Below are positions 15,983 through 23,768 of a DNA stretch of 64,000 bases, in pieces. Position numbers and translations under genes: made by a program. Origin of the DNA: Mesorhizobium sp. GTDB taxonomy: Bacteria; Pseudomonadota; Alphaproteobacteria; Rhizobiales; Rhizobiaceae. Numbering within the stretch: the first letter of the stretch is position 1; each line of letters starts with the position of its first letter. Location: NCBI RefSeq assembly GCF_004963255.1, contig NZ_SUGA01000008.1, positions 62,001-126,000 of the forward strand, in the 5' to 3' direction. The notes under the pieces are model-generated. The model did no database searches, was not told the origin of the DNA, and was given only the letters and a program-made list of their open reading frames with translations.

Positions 15983-17764
15983 ATGGCTGAACGGAATTAC
16001 ACCCGTCAGCTTGCGACAATCATTTCGATCGACGCCGTAGGGTTCTCGAGGCTGATGGGCATCGACGACGAGCTCGCCGTTGCCGCGTTCGAGGAGAGGC
16101 GCGACATCATCGCCGGCAGTTGCGGCGCATTTGGCGGGCGCACATTCGGCGATGCCGGCGACAGCATCATGGCCGAATTCGGCAATCCGATCGAAGCCTT
16201 GCGGGCGGCCTTCGATTTCCAGGCGCGGATCGCAGCGCTGAATGCCGCGGTTGCCGAGAACATGCGCATGCCGTTTCGCGCCGGAATCAATACCGGCGAT
16301 GTGATTGTCCGCGAGGGCCGTCTCTACGGCGACGACGTGAACATCGCCGCCCGGCTTCAGGAATTCGCGCCCCACGACGGCGTCGCCATCTCGGCTACGA
16401 CCTGGCACCATGTGAAGGACAAGACAGCGGCGGTCTTTACCGATCTCGGCGAGTTCAGCCTGAAGAACATCGCCCTGCCGGTGCGGGTCCTGATCGCGGG
16501 CCGCGGCGGCAACGGGCCTGCCACGCCGGCCTCCTTCGCTTCTATCCCGGCCGCGCCCGGCCATTACAAACCCGTCCCCAAGGGGCCACCGGCAATCGCG
16601 GTGCTGCCGTTCCAGGGCAACGGAAGCGAACCGGACGTCGGCTATATGGCCGACGGCATTGCCGAGGACATCATCTACGGTCTTTCCAACACGCGCTGGC
16701 TTTCGGTCATCGCCAAGGGATCCAGCTTTCAGTTTCGCGACGACAGCCTGGGCACAAGGCTCATCGGCAATGCGCTTGGCGCGCGCTACATCGTCAGCGG
16801 CACGCTGGCGCGCCACGACAGGCATATCCGTCTCAACGCATCGCTCACAGACACCTCGAACGGGCGCCTGGTCTGGTCGCAACGCTTCGACCGCGATCTG
16901 GTCGACATCTTCAGGCTGCGCGATCAGGTCGGCAGCGAGATCGTTTCCATCCTCGACAAGGAGGTCGATCGCGCCGAGCAGGCGCGTACGTTCCAGGTGC
17001 CGTGGGAGAGCCTCGAAACCTGGCAATTGGTCAGGCGCGGCCGCTGGCACATGAACAGGCGCACACGTCGCGACACCGACATCGCGCTCGACTTCTTCGA
17101 CAGAGCCTACCGGGACGATCCGAACTCGAGCGCCGTACTCAACGAACTGGCCTGGTGGTATTTCTGGCGGGCCTGGCTGCGTTTCGGCGACAGCGACGAC
17201 CTGGAAAAGGTAGAGGAGCTTGCGCGCAAGGCGCTGCTGATGGACAGCCTCGACGCGCGCCCGCATGCCTATCTCGGCGCGGCCGACATCATGCGCGGCC
17301 TGCCGGCATTGGCGGCCGAGCACCTTGCCGAGGCGATCCACATCAATCCGAGCTTCGCCTTCGCCCGCTCGGCCATGGGCAGCGCGCGCCTTTTGCTTGG
17401 CGACGCGACCGGCGCGATCCCGTTCTTTCTCGATACCGAGCGGTTGAGCCCGTTCGACCTCTATCGCTTCCACAATCTGGGTGAACTGGCCGCCGCTTAT
17501 TGCTTCGTCGAGGACTGGCCGGCCGCGATCGCCACAGCCGAGCGCTCGCTCAACCTGTCGCCAAGTTACTTCTACGCCAGGTTCCTGAAGATAGGCGCCC
17601 TGATCAGAAGCGGCAGGCATGACGAGGCAGAGCGCGAGCTTGCGATTTTCATGACCCGGCATCCTGACTTTTCCGAGCAGCGGATACGCTGGATACCGTT
17701 CGTTGACCCGGCCAAGAACAATTTCCTGATCGCCAATTTCGATCGGGCCAAGTCAGCCGCATGA
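15983..17764 (+). CDS. Class III nucleotide cyclase with TolB/FlgO-like and TPR regions
   Basis: A 593-residue soluble protein in three parts. Residues 1-172 form a class III cyclase domain. Residues about 204-335 form the TolB/FlgO-like region common in rhizobial cyclases (AIAVLPFQG, YMADGIAEDII, ARYIVSGTLARHD). Residues about 345-590 hold TPR-type helical repeats. Metal-binding Asp17 and Asp60 and transition-state Asn120 and Arg124 are present. The usual adenine-specifying Lys and Asp positions appear to be Gly56 and Arg113, so the product may not be cAMP. The start at 15983 follows GGGGG. The stop lies 117 bases before the P450-peroxidase gene on the same strand, with a CRP-type box in that gap. 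Confidence 0.88.
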   Translation: MAERNYTRQLATIISIDAVGFSRLMGIDDELAVAAFEERRDIIAGSCGAFGGRTFGDAGDSIMAEFGNPIEALRAAFDFQARIAALNAAVAENMRMPFRAGINTGDVIVREGRLYGDDVNIAARLQEFAPHDGVAISATTWHHVKDKTAAVFTDLGEFSLKNIALPVRVLIAGRGGNGPATPASFASIPAAPGHYKPVPKGPPAIAVLPFQGNGSEPDVGYMADGIAEDIIYGLSNTRWLSVIAKGSSFQFRDDSLGTRLIGNALGARYIVSGTLARHDRHIRLNASLTDTSNGRLVWSQRFDRDLVDIFRLRDQVGSEIVSILDKEVDRAEQARTFQVPWESLETWQLVRRGRWHMNRRTRRDTDIALDFFDRAYRDDPNSSAVLNELAWWYFWRAWLRFGDSDDLEKVEELARKALLMDSLDARPHAYLGAADIMRGLPALAAEHLAEAIHINPSFAFARSAMGSARLLLGDATGAIPFFLDTERLSPFDLYRFHNLGELAAAYCFVEDWPAAIATAERSLNLSPSYFYARFLKIGALIRSGRHDEAERELAIFMTRHPDFSEQRIRWIPFVDPAKNNFLIANFDRAKSAA

Positions 17765-17787
17765 TTGCCGGGCCGACAACAGATGAC

Positions 17788-17803
17788 TGTGAGCGAATTC
17801 ACA
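17788..17803. promoter_or_regulatory. Perfect CRP-type box upstream of the P450-peroxidase gene
   Basis: TGTGAGCGAATTCACA matches TGTGA-N6-TCACA at all ten specified positions. It lies 24 bases after the cyclase stop and is centred 86 bases before the P450-peroxidase ATG. A chance match is expected about 0.06 times in 64 kb. The nearby CRP-family gene at 22158-22841 is the obvious candidate to bind it. The TGTGAGCG half also resembles a LacI operator half, but no LacI-family gene is present. Confidence 0.75.
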
Positions 17804-17881
17804 TACGCCGGACCGATGCAAACCTAGGCCAGACGGTGCCGGCATCGCATTGACGTGGACAGCCGGGGGGCTTGAACGCGC

Positions 17882-20800
17882 ATGATCACACTGAAGTACT
17901 TCGCCGCTGTCCGGGCCGCCCAGAAGAGCCAGCGCCCCGTCGCCGAAATGCCGCCGTTCGACATCTATCGACTGCGTTCCAAGGGCGGCATTGCTTCGCG
18001 CATCGCCGGCTTTCTTCTCGGCGATCCGCGCTGGCTTCTGGCCCTGCTGCGCCGCTTCTGGCCGAATCCCGGCTTCGGCAATTTCCTGCTCGTCACCAAG
18101 GGCGCGGATGTGCGCGACATATTGGAGCGCGGCGACGAGTTCGAGACGCCTTACGGGCCGGAAATGGCCGAGCTGGCCCGGGGCTCGAATTTCATTCTCG
18201 GCATGCAGGACGGCGCCGCGTACCGGCAGATGAAATCGGCCGTGCTGAGCGCGTTCCCGCCGGCGGAGGTCGAAGCAACCGTCAGGCCGATCGCCGAGCG
18301 CCATTCGCGCGAGATCATGACCCGCGCCAGCCCCGGCTTCGATGCCATTGCAGGCTTGATGAAGATCGTTCCGGTGCGCATCTGCCGCGATTATTTCGGC
18401 CTTCAGATCGACGATGAGACCGAATTCGCCGACTGGTCAATCGCGCTCAGCGCGCTGTTCTTTTCCGATCCGACGGCAAATCCCACCACGCGCCAGCTTG
18501 CCGTGGTCGCGGGAGATCGCCTGATCAAAATTATCGACCGCTCGATCGCCGCGGTCCGGGAAAAGGCGAACAAGGATGACAGGCCGCTGGCTCGCTTGGT
18601 CGCGCTGATGGACCAGGGACGCCTGTCGCTGCCCGACATTCATTCCATCATGCTCGGCATGGTCGCCGGCTTCGTGCCGACCAATGTGCTCGCCGGCAGC
18701 AATTGCCTGGATGTGATCCTGTCGCGAACCGATGCACGGCGGGCCGTGGATGAGGCCCTCGGCGCCGGCGACACCGGCAAGCTCGACCGGGCAATCATGG
18801 AAGCCATGCGCTTCAAGCCGATCTGGATCGGACCCTGGCGCTACACCAGGCGTGATGCGGTCATCGGCAAGGGCACCCGCCGCGAGCGCGTGGTCAAAGC
18901 CGGAACGGTCGTCATGCCGGCGACACTCTCGGCGATGTTCGATCCGGAGATCGTACAGCGGCCGAACGCGTTCGATACGTCGCGCCCGCATCGCGACTAC
19001 ATGGTGTTCGGTTACGGCATCCATTTGTGCATCGGCGCCGAAATCGCCCGCATTCAGATCGGTGAATGCATCCGCGCCCTGTTCAGCAAACCGAAGCTGA
19101 CCCGCGCGCGGGGCAGGGCCGGCAAGATGGTCAATGTCGGCGCCTACCCGGCAAGCCTCAAGGTCGATTTCGAGCGCTCGCCGCTTTGCCGCACAGCCGA
19201 GCAGTCGATGGTGACCGTGGTCTGCCCGATCACCCGACCGATGCCGCTCGATGCGGTGCGCGACAAGGTAGCGGATTTCGGCAATCCGGCGATCGGCGAG
19301 ATCAGCGCCGCGCTCGACAAGGTCGGCACCATCCATTTCACCAGCCTGGCCGTCGCTCCCACCGGCAAAGACGAAAAATCGGGGACCGAGACCGGCGCGC
19401 TGGTGTTGGAGATCTCCGGCGACGGCAGCACCGACGATGTCATTGCCGCCATAGCGCACGCGATCGGTCACCGGCTGCGACCGATCTTCAGGGATGTCTG
19501 CGGCCTGCCGGATGGCGGTTCGCTGGAAGACTTCCTGAAGAGGAAGCACATCGAGATATCGCCGTCTTTCGGCAGCGCCGCCGGGCTGGTTTTCTCCGGC
19601 ACGCCGGGACATTCCGTGCGGCGGATCCTGGCCGAGGCCAAGCTCGCCGACAGCGTGCGTGAGATCGTCGAAAAGCCGCGCGCCGGCGCCGGCAATGCGA
19701 TGGATGTGCTTGCCGAGGCGCGCCGCCATGTCCGCGGCCTCGGGCAATTCGGCTGGGCGTTCGAGCCAGCCGAAAGCCTGCTGGAAAGGCCACCCGGCCA
19801 CTGGTCGCGCGCGCTGACGACGACGCTGCTGACGCCGGCGATGTTCGCCACCGTCGCGATCGTCATCCTGGCCTTCTGGCGCATGACTTATGTGCTCGTG
19901 TTCGGAAACCCGCATGGGATCACCTTCACCAACATCGCGATTGCGGGCACATCCCTTCTGCTTTCAATCCTCGGTCTGCTGGCCATTCTCGCCCTGTTCG
20001 TCGGGCTTTGCTTCCTGGCGTTGCGGCGGCTCGAGGACAAGGACCAGCCGGCGAGTACCCCTGTCGAGATCGGCGCGCTCGAAAAGATCCTCGCCCATGA
20101 GGACCACACCGCGCAGAACAATCTGACGGCGATCTCGACGATGAAGGCGGGCATCTTGCGGCGGCTGGCGCTGCGGCTCTCCTTCTATCTGATCTCGATA
20201 TCTGCGCAGAAGGTGTTCAGGCCAGGCTTCCTCGCCACCATCAACACCATTCATTTCGCCCGTTGGGTGCTGTTGCCTGGCACCAACAGGCTGATGTTCT
20301 TCTCCAATTACGGAGGCAGTTGGGAAAGCTATCTCGAGGACTTCATCGCCAAGGCCTCGGCCGGCTTGACCGGTGTGTGGAGCAACACCGACGGCTATCC
20401 GCGCACGCGCTGGCTGTTCCTGGACGGCGCGCGCGACGGCGATCGCTTCAAGCGCTGGGCGCGGCGCCAGCAGGTGCCGACGCTGTTCTGGTACACCGCC
20501 TATCCGCACCTCAACACCACGCGTATCCGCATCAACTCCAGGATCAGGCGCGGCATCGCCTCGGCTACCGGCAACGAGGCGCGCGACTGGCTGAGCCTTT
20601 TCGGTTCCCTGCCGCGTCCGCAAGCGCTGCCGGCTGATGCGAAGAGCCTGCCAGAGCCCCCGTCCTCGCCCCTCGAAGCGCTGGAATCCGGCGAAATCCA
20701 GTCGATCTTCTTCGGGCCGTTTGGCGCGCTGGGCGACGCGCATATGCTTGCGATCCAGGTGCCGGAAGGCCTGCCGGCGGCGAAGCGCAAGGCGTGGCTC

Positions 20801-22108
20801 GACTTCGTCATCGGCAAAACCAGCTTCGGCGACGGGGTGCCCGCGGGCCGCGCCATGACGGTGGCGTTCGGCCCCAACGGACTGCGCCGGCTCGGGCTCG
20901 AAGGCGGCGTCGACGACGAACCGCTGGACACGTTCCCGGTCGCCTTCCGGCAAGGCATGGGCACGCCCGAGCGCAGCCGCATCCTCAACGACACCGGCCC
21001 CGACGCGCCCGACAAATGGCAGTGGGGGTCTTCCGCCAACCCCGTCGATGCCGTCATCGTCTGCTATGCCGAGACGCCAGCCTCGCTGAAGGCCGAGATC
21101 ACGGCCATGAAGCGACAGACGGCAGGCGCCGGGATGTCGGTGACCGCCGAAGTGCCGCTGAAGGTGAAGCGCGAAGGCAAGCGGGCGGTCGAGCATTTCG
21201 GCTTCGTCGACGGCATCTCGCAACCGATCGTTCGGGGTACGGCGCGCGCCGCCAAGGGAGCCGCGCCCATGCATCTGCTCGCACCGGGCGAGTTCCTGTT
21301 CGGTTATCGCGACGAGCATGGCTTCTACCCGTCGTCGCCGTCGGTCGAGGCGGCGCTGGACCGCGCCGGCATCCTGTCGCAGGTGCGGCGCAACCGCCAG
21401 ATACCCGGGCAACCGCCTCCGCCGCGCGATTTCGGCCGCAACGGCACGTTCCTCGTCATGCGCCAGTTCGAGCAGCATGTCGAATTGTTCGACGATTATT
21501 GCAGGCGGGCGGCGACGCAGGCCGCAAATGAGAGCGGCGATCCCGCCATCGATCAACGCTGGGTGGCCGCAAAGATGCTCGGCCGCTGGCAGGACGGCAG
21601 CTCGCTCGTGCGCAATCCGACTGGGCGGCCGGGCCGCGGCGTCGACAATGATTTCGCGCTCGGCGCCGAGGATCCGCAGGGGCACGCCTGTCCACTCGGC
21701 TCCCACATACGCCGTTCCAACCCGCGCGATTCGCTCGGCGAGGACCGCGAGACGCAGATCAGGATCGGCAAGCGCCATCGCATCCTGCGCGTCGGCCGCA
21801 CCTACGAGAAAAAGGACAGAAGCGGGAAGACAGAGAAGGGACTGCTCTTCATGTGTCTCAACGCCGATATCGAGCGCCAATACGAGTTCATCCAGCAGAC
21901 CTGGGTCTCGTCCAGCTCGTTCCAGGGTCTTGTCGGGGAGACGGATCCGACGATCGGGGCAAGGGGCGGCGGCGGCCGGTTCTCGATCCCGTCCTGGGAA
22001 AAGGTCACCGTGCTCAAGGATGTGCCGAAGTTCGTCACCACGAAAGGCGGCGGCTATTTCTTCATGCCGAGCCGCTCGGCGCTGCGCTACATGATCTCGC
22101 GGTTGTGA
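17882..22108 (+). CDS. Cytochrome P450-DyP-type peroxidase fusion with membrane hairpin
   Basis: A 1408-residue two-heme protein. Residues 1-435 are a P450: EAMR (ExxR, 307-310) and the heme loop FGYGIHLCIG with ligand Cys383. The I-helix reads AGFVPT (262-267), lacking the acid-alcohol pair. Residues about 440-600 form an alpha/beta module. Residues 648-675 and 680-715 are two membrane segments, followed by a second similar module (about 785-905). Residues about 935-1408 are a DyP peroxidase with GFVDG (distal Asp1110) and HIRRSNPRD (proximal His1275). Two membrane crossings put both hemes on the same side, probably the cytoplasm. The reading frame is uninterrupted. The ATG follows a GGGGGG run. 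The substrate is unknown; a hydroperoxide or lipid oxidation is a guess. Confidence 0.9.
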   Translation: MITLKYFAAVRAAQKSQRPVAEMPPFDIYRLRSKGGIASRIAGFLLGDPRWLLALLRRFWPNPGFGNFLLVTKGADVRDILERGDEFETPYGPEMAELARGSNFILGMQDGAAYRQMKSAVLSAFPPAEVEATVRPIAERHSREIMTRASPGFDAIAGLMKIVPVRICRDYFGLQIDDETEFADWSIALSALFFSDPTANPTTRQLAVVAGDRLIKIIDRSIAAVREKANKDDRPLARLVALMDQGRLSLPDIHSIMLGMVAGFVPTNVLAGSNCLDVILSRTDARRAVDEALGAGDTGKLDRAIMEAMRFKPIWIGPWRYTRRDAVIGKGTRRERVVKAGTVVMPATLSAMFDPEIVQRPNAFDTSRPHRDYMVFGYGIHLCIGAEIARIQIGECIRALFSKPKLTRARGRAGKMVNVGAYPASLKVDFERSPLCRTAEQSMVTVVCPITRPMPLDAVRDKVADFGNPAIGEISAALDKVGTIHFTSLAVAPTGKDEKSGTETGALVLEISGDGSTDDVIAAIAHAIGHRLRPIFRDVCGLPDGGSLEDFLKRKHIEISPSFGSAAGLVFSGTPGHSVRRILAEAKLADSVREIVEKPRAGAGNAMDVLAEARRHVRGLGQFGWAFEPAESLLERPPGHWSRALTTTLLTPAMFATVAIVILAFWRMTYVLVFGNPHGITFTNIAIAGTSLLLSILGLLAILALFVGLCFLALRRLEDKDQPASTPVEIGALEKILAHEDHTAQNNLTAISTMKAGILRRLALRLSFYLISISAQKVFRPGFLATINTIHFARWVLLPGTNRLMFFSNYGGSWESYLEDFIAKASAGLTGVWSNTDGYPRTRWLFLDGARDGDRFKRWARRQQVPTLFWYTAYPHLNTTRIRINSRIRRGIASATGNEARDWLSLFGSLPRPQALPADAKSLPEPPSSPLEALESGEIQSIFFGPFGALGDAHMLAIQVPEGLPAAKRKAWLDFVIGKTSFGDGVPAGRAMTVAFGPNGLRRLGLEGGVDDEPLDTFPVAFRQGMGTPERSRILNDTGPDAPDKWQWGSSANPVDAVIVCYAETPASLKAEITAMKRQTAGAGMSVTAEVPLKVKREGKRAVEHFGFVDGISQPIVRGTARAAKGAAPMHLLAPGEFLFGYRDEHGFYPSSPSVEAALDRAGILSQVRRNRQIPGQPPPPRDFGRNGTFLVMRQFEQHVELFDDYCRRAATQAANESGDPAIDQRWVAAKMLGRWQDGSSLVRNPTGRPGRGVDNDFALGAEDPQGHACPLGSHIRRSNPRDSLGEDRETQIRIGKRHRILRVGRTYEKKDRSGKTEKGLLFMCLNADIERQYEFIQQTWVSSSSFQGLVGETDPTIGARGGGGRFSIPSWEKVTVLKDVPKFVTTKGGGYFFMPSRSALRYMISRL

Positions 22109-22157
22109 TCAGGGGCGCTTAGGCTGTCTGCTGCTTGGGCGAAGTCGCCGAGCCTGC

Positions 22158-22841
22158 TCAGTCGTCGTCCTGCGACTCGGCGATGTGGTTCAGCGCCGCG
22201 GCGTTGATGATGCGCAGGCCGCCGCGCTTGATGGCGATCATCTGCCGGTTGCGCCAGTCGTTGAGCGTCTTGTTGACGGATTCGCGCGTCGCGCCGAGGA
22301 ATTCGCCGAGCTCGGATTGCGAAATCGGAATCCAGCCGGCGGAGTCGGCCATGACCCCGCTCAGGAACACCAGCCGCTTCGCCAGCCGGGCCTCGATGCC
22401 GAAAAAGGCCTGGTCGCCCAACTCGCCGCTGACCCAGCGCAGCCGCGTGCACAGCAATTCGATCATCGCTCGCGCGAGAGACGGGTTTTTCTCAATGCGG
22501 TCAAAGAGCTGTGTCCGGCTCAGCGAAACCAGCTCGCATGCCGTGAGACAGCTGGCGGTGGCCGTGCGCGGGCGTCCGTCCAGCGCCCCGATCTCGCCGA
22601 CAAGGCTGCGCGACAGCTCGATATTTGCCACCAGCTTCTGCCCGCCCGGCGAATAGATCGAGATCTCGACCGTGCCGCTTATCACACCATAGATGCGGTC
22701 GGAGGCATCCTCCTGGACGAACAAATGCTGGCCGGCGGCGTAGCGCTCCAGCTTGCAGCCGCCGAACAGCAGGTCGAAGTGGCGCGGGTCGATGCGCGCC
22801 AGGCGCGGCAGGTTGCTGTCGTCCGCGCCGTTTGTAGCCAT
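22158..22841 (-). CDS. CRP/FNR-family transcriptional regulator, probably cyclic-nucleotide responsive
   Basis: A 227-residue regulator with an N-terminal cyclic-nucleotide-binding domain (about residues 20-130) and a C-terminal winged helix (about 155-215). The phosphate-cassette residues Gly82, Glu83, Arg92 and Thr93 (VGEIGALDGRPRTATA) match those used by CRP to hold cAMP. No N-terminal FNR-type cysteine cluster is present. The recognition helix GATRESVNKTL has Arg186 and Glu187 at the CRP positions that read TGTGA, with Lys191 in place of Arg. The start at 22841 was chosen by family length. It converges with the P450-peroxidase gene, 49 bases away. Confidence 0.88.
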   Translation of the reverse strand: MATNGADDSNLPRLARIDPRHFDLLFGGCKLERYAAGQHLFVQEDASDRIYGVISGTVEISIYSPGGQKLVANIELSRSLVGEIGALDGRPRTATASCLTACELVSLSRTQLFDRIEKNPSLARAMIELLCTRLRWVSGELGDQAFFGIEARLAKRLVFLSGVMADSAGWIPISQSELGEFLGATRESVNKTLNDWRNRQMIAIKRGGLRIINAAALNHIAESQDDD

Positions 22842-23345
22842 GATACGATTCCGCCTCTGGTTAGACGGAAATTGTAGGATAAGTGCGTGCTCGATCAAAG
22901 CGTCGTCTCCTTCTACGGTGACTCTCCGAATTCGGCGGGTGGCTGACAGACGTTCCAATGTAATGCCCGACACGTCGAAACCGGATAAGCCGGCAAACTG
23001 TAAGGAGACCGGGCGCACTGGCGGTTACGGACCGATCCTTCGAGAACGCCGTCCGCGCGCTTGGGTGGGAGGTGCCCAGCGCGCAGACAGCAAATCTGAA
23101 AATGGCTAGGTGATCAAATTCCTTCCTGCGAAACCGCATGCAGTCCGGAAGCCGCCATTGGACCTTGTAAGTCGGACAGGTCCTTGGTGTCGCCGTTGCC
23201 TTATCTGCGCGCAAACCCCGTCCGACGTATGTGAAGGTGGTCACAGATACGCCAATGGGCCTGATTGCGAAAAATCGAAAACCGCTCTATGGAGCGATCG
23301 GCCGAATTGAGGGCGGCCAGTCAACACATTGCACAAGGTCGCCCC
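22842..23345. other. 504-base divergent intergenic region around the CRP-family gene
   Basis: No coding region is supported. Short open frames here lack ribosome sites and family similarity. The region must carry the leftward promoter of the CRP-family gene, and it contains the second perfect CRP-type box at 23230-23245. Nothing else stands out. Confidence 0.5.
23230..23245. promoter_or_regulatory. Second perfect CRP-type box
   Basis: TGTGAAGGTGGTCACA matches TGTGA-N6-TCACA at all ten specified positions. It lies 101 bases before the small membrane-protein ATG (23346) and 389 bases upstream of the CRP-family start, so the small gene is the nearer target. It is the only other perfect match I found in the window. 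Confidence 0.7.
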
Positions 23346-23516
23346 ATGCCCGATGCCTTCTCTCGCGTCATCGCCTTCCTTGCCGTGGTCACGGCCCTGC
23401 TGTTTGCCGGGCTGCATTTCCACCAAGGCCACATCATCGCCACGCTCTATTTCATGACCGGCGCAATCCTGGTGACGGCGGTAACGCGCATGAATGTGAG
23501 ACGGGGGCTGATTTAG
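23346..23516 (+). CDS. Small membrane protein (56 aa), unknown function
   Basis: The predicted protein begins MPDAFSRVIAFLAVVTALLF and has two hydrophobic segments (residues about 7-24 and 28-46) with a short polar loop, HFHQGH, holding two histidines. It ends in a basic tail (RMNVRRGLI). An AAGGTCG ribosome site lies before the ATG. I recognise no family. Its importance is its place: it is the first gene after the second CRP-type box and could belong to the same regulon as the P450-peroxidase gene. As a short frame it could also be spurious. Confidence 0.5.
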   Translation: MPDAFSRVIAFLAVVTALLFAGLHFHQGHIIATLYFMTGAILVTAVTRMNVRRGLI

Positions 23517-23627
23517 ACGCCTGCGTGATCGAGGTTTGGCGGCCTTGAAAGATCGTCGGCAGATCGCCTTGACTTCGAGAGCCTGCCTCCCTTATATCGC
23601 GGCTCGCTTGGCCTTCGGGCGACGAGC

Positions 23628-23702
23628 GGGCGATTAGCTCAGCGGGAGAGCACACCCTTCACACGGGTGGGGTCGTAGGTTCAATCCCTACATCGCCCAC
23701 CA
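23628..23702 (+). tRNA. tRNA-Val (anticodon CAC)
   Basis: A 75-nt cloverleaf. The acceptor stem pairs GGGCGAT with ATCGCCC. The D-arm starts TAGCTCAGCGGGAGAGC. The anticodon stem CACCC/GGGTG holds loop TTCACAC, giving anticodon CAC for GUG codons. The T-arm is GTAGGTTCAATCCCTAC. The 3' CCA is encoded (23700-23702). It is a single tRNA gene with no integrase or repeat at its 3' end, so there is no sign of an integrated element here. Confidence 0.95.
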
Positions 23703-23768
23703 TCCAACCTTATGAAAAGGCTGGATGATCCCACGAATTTTCATTGAGTACAGTTCGGCATATAAGGC

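Noticed and set aside
15977..17662. 561-residue minus-strand frame over the nucleotide cyclase
   Set aside because: No motifs; the plus strand carries the cyclase and TPR regions.
17788..17803. LacI-type operator reading of the box before the P450-peroxidase gene
   Set aside because: The half TGTGAGCG resembles a lac operator half, but the spacing is wrong and no LacI-family gene is present, while a CRP-family gene is adjacent.
19964..21880. 638-residue open frame antisense to the P450-peroxidase fusion
   Set aside because: Antisense shadow with Arg/Ala-rich composition; the plus-strand frame has clear domain motifs across the same bases.
22861..23244. 127-residue minus-strand frame upstream of the CRP-family gene
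   Set aside because: No coding signature, and it covers a likely promoter region and the second CRP box.
23628..23702. Integration site at the tRNA-Val gene
   Set aside because: No integrase, no repeat of the tRNA 3' end and no composition change downstream.
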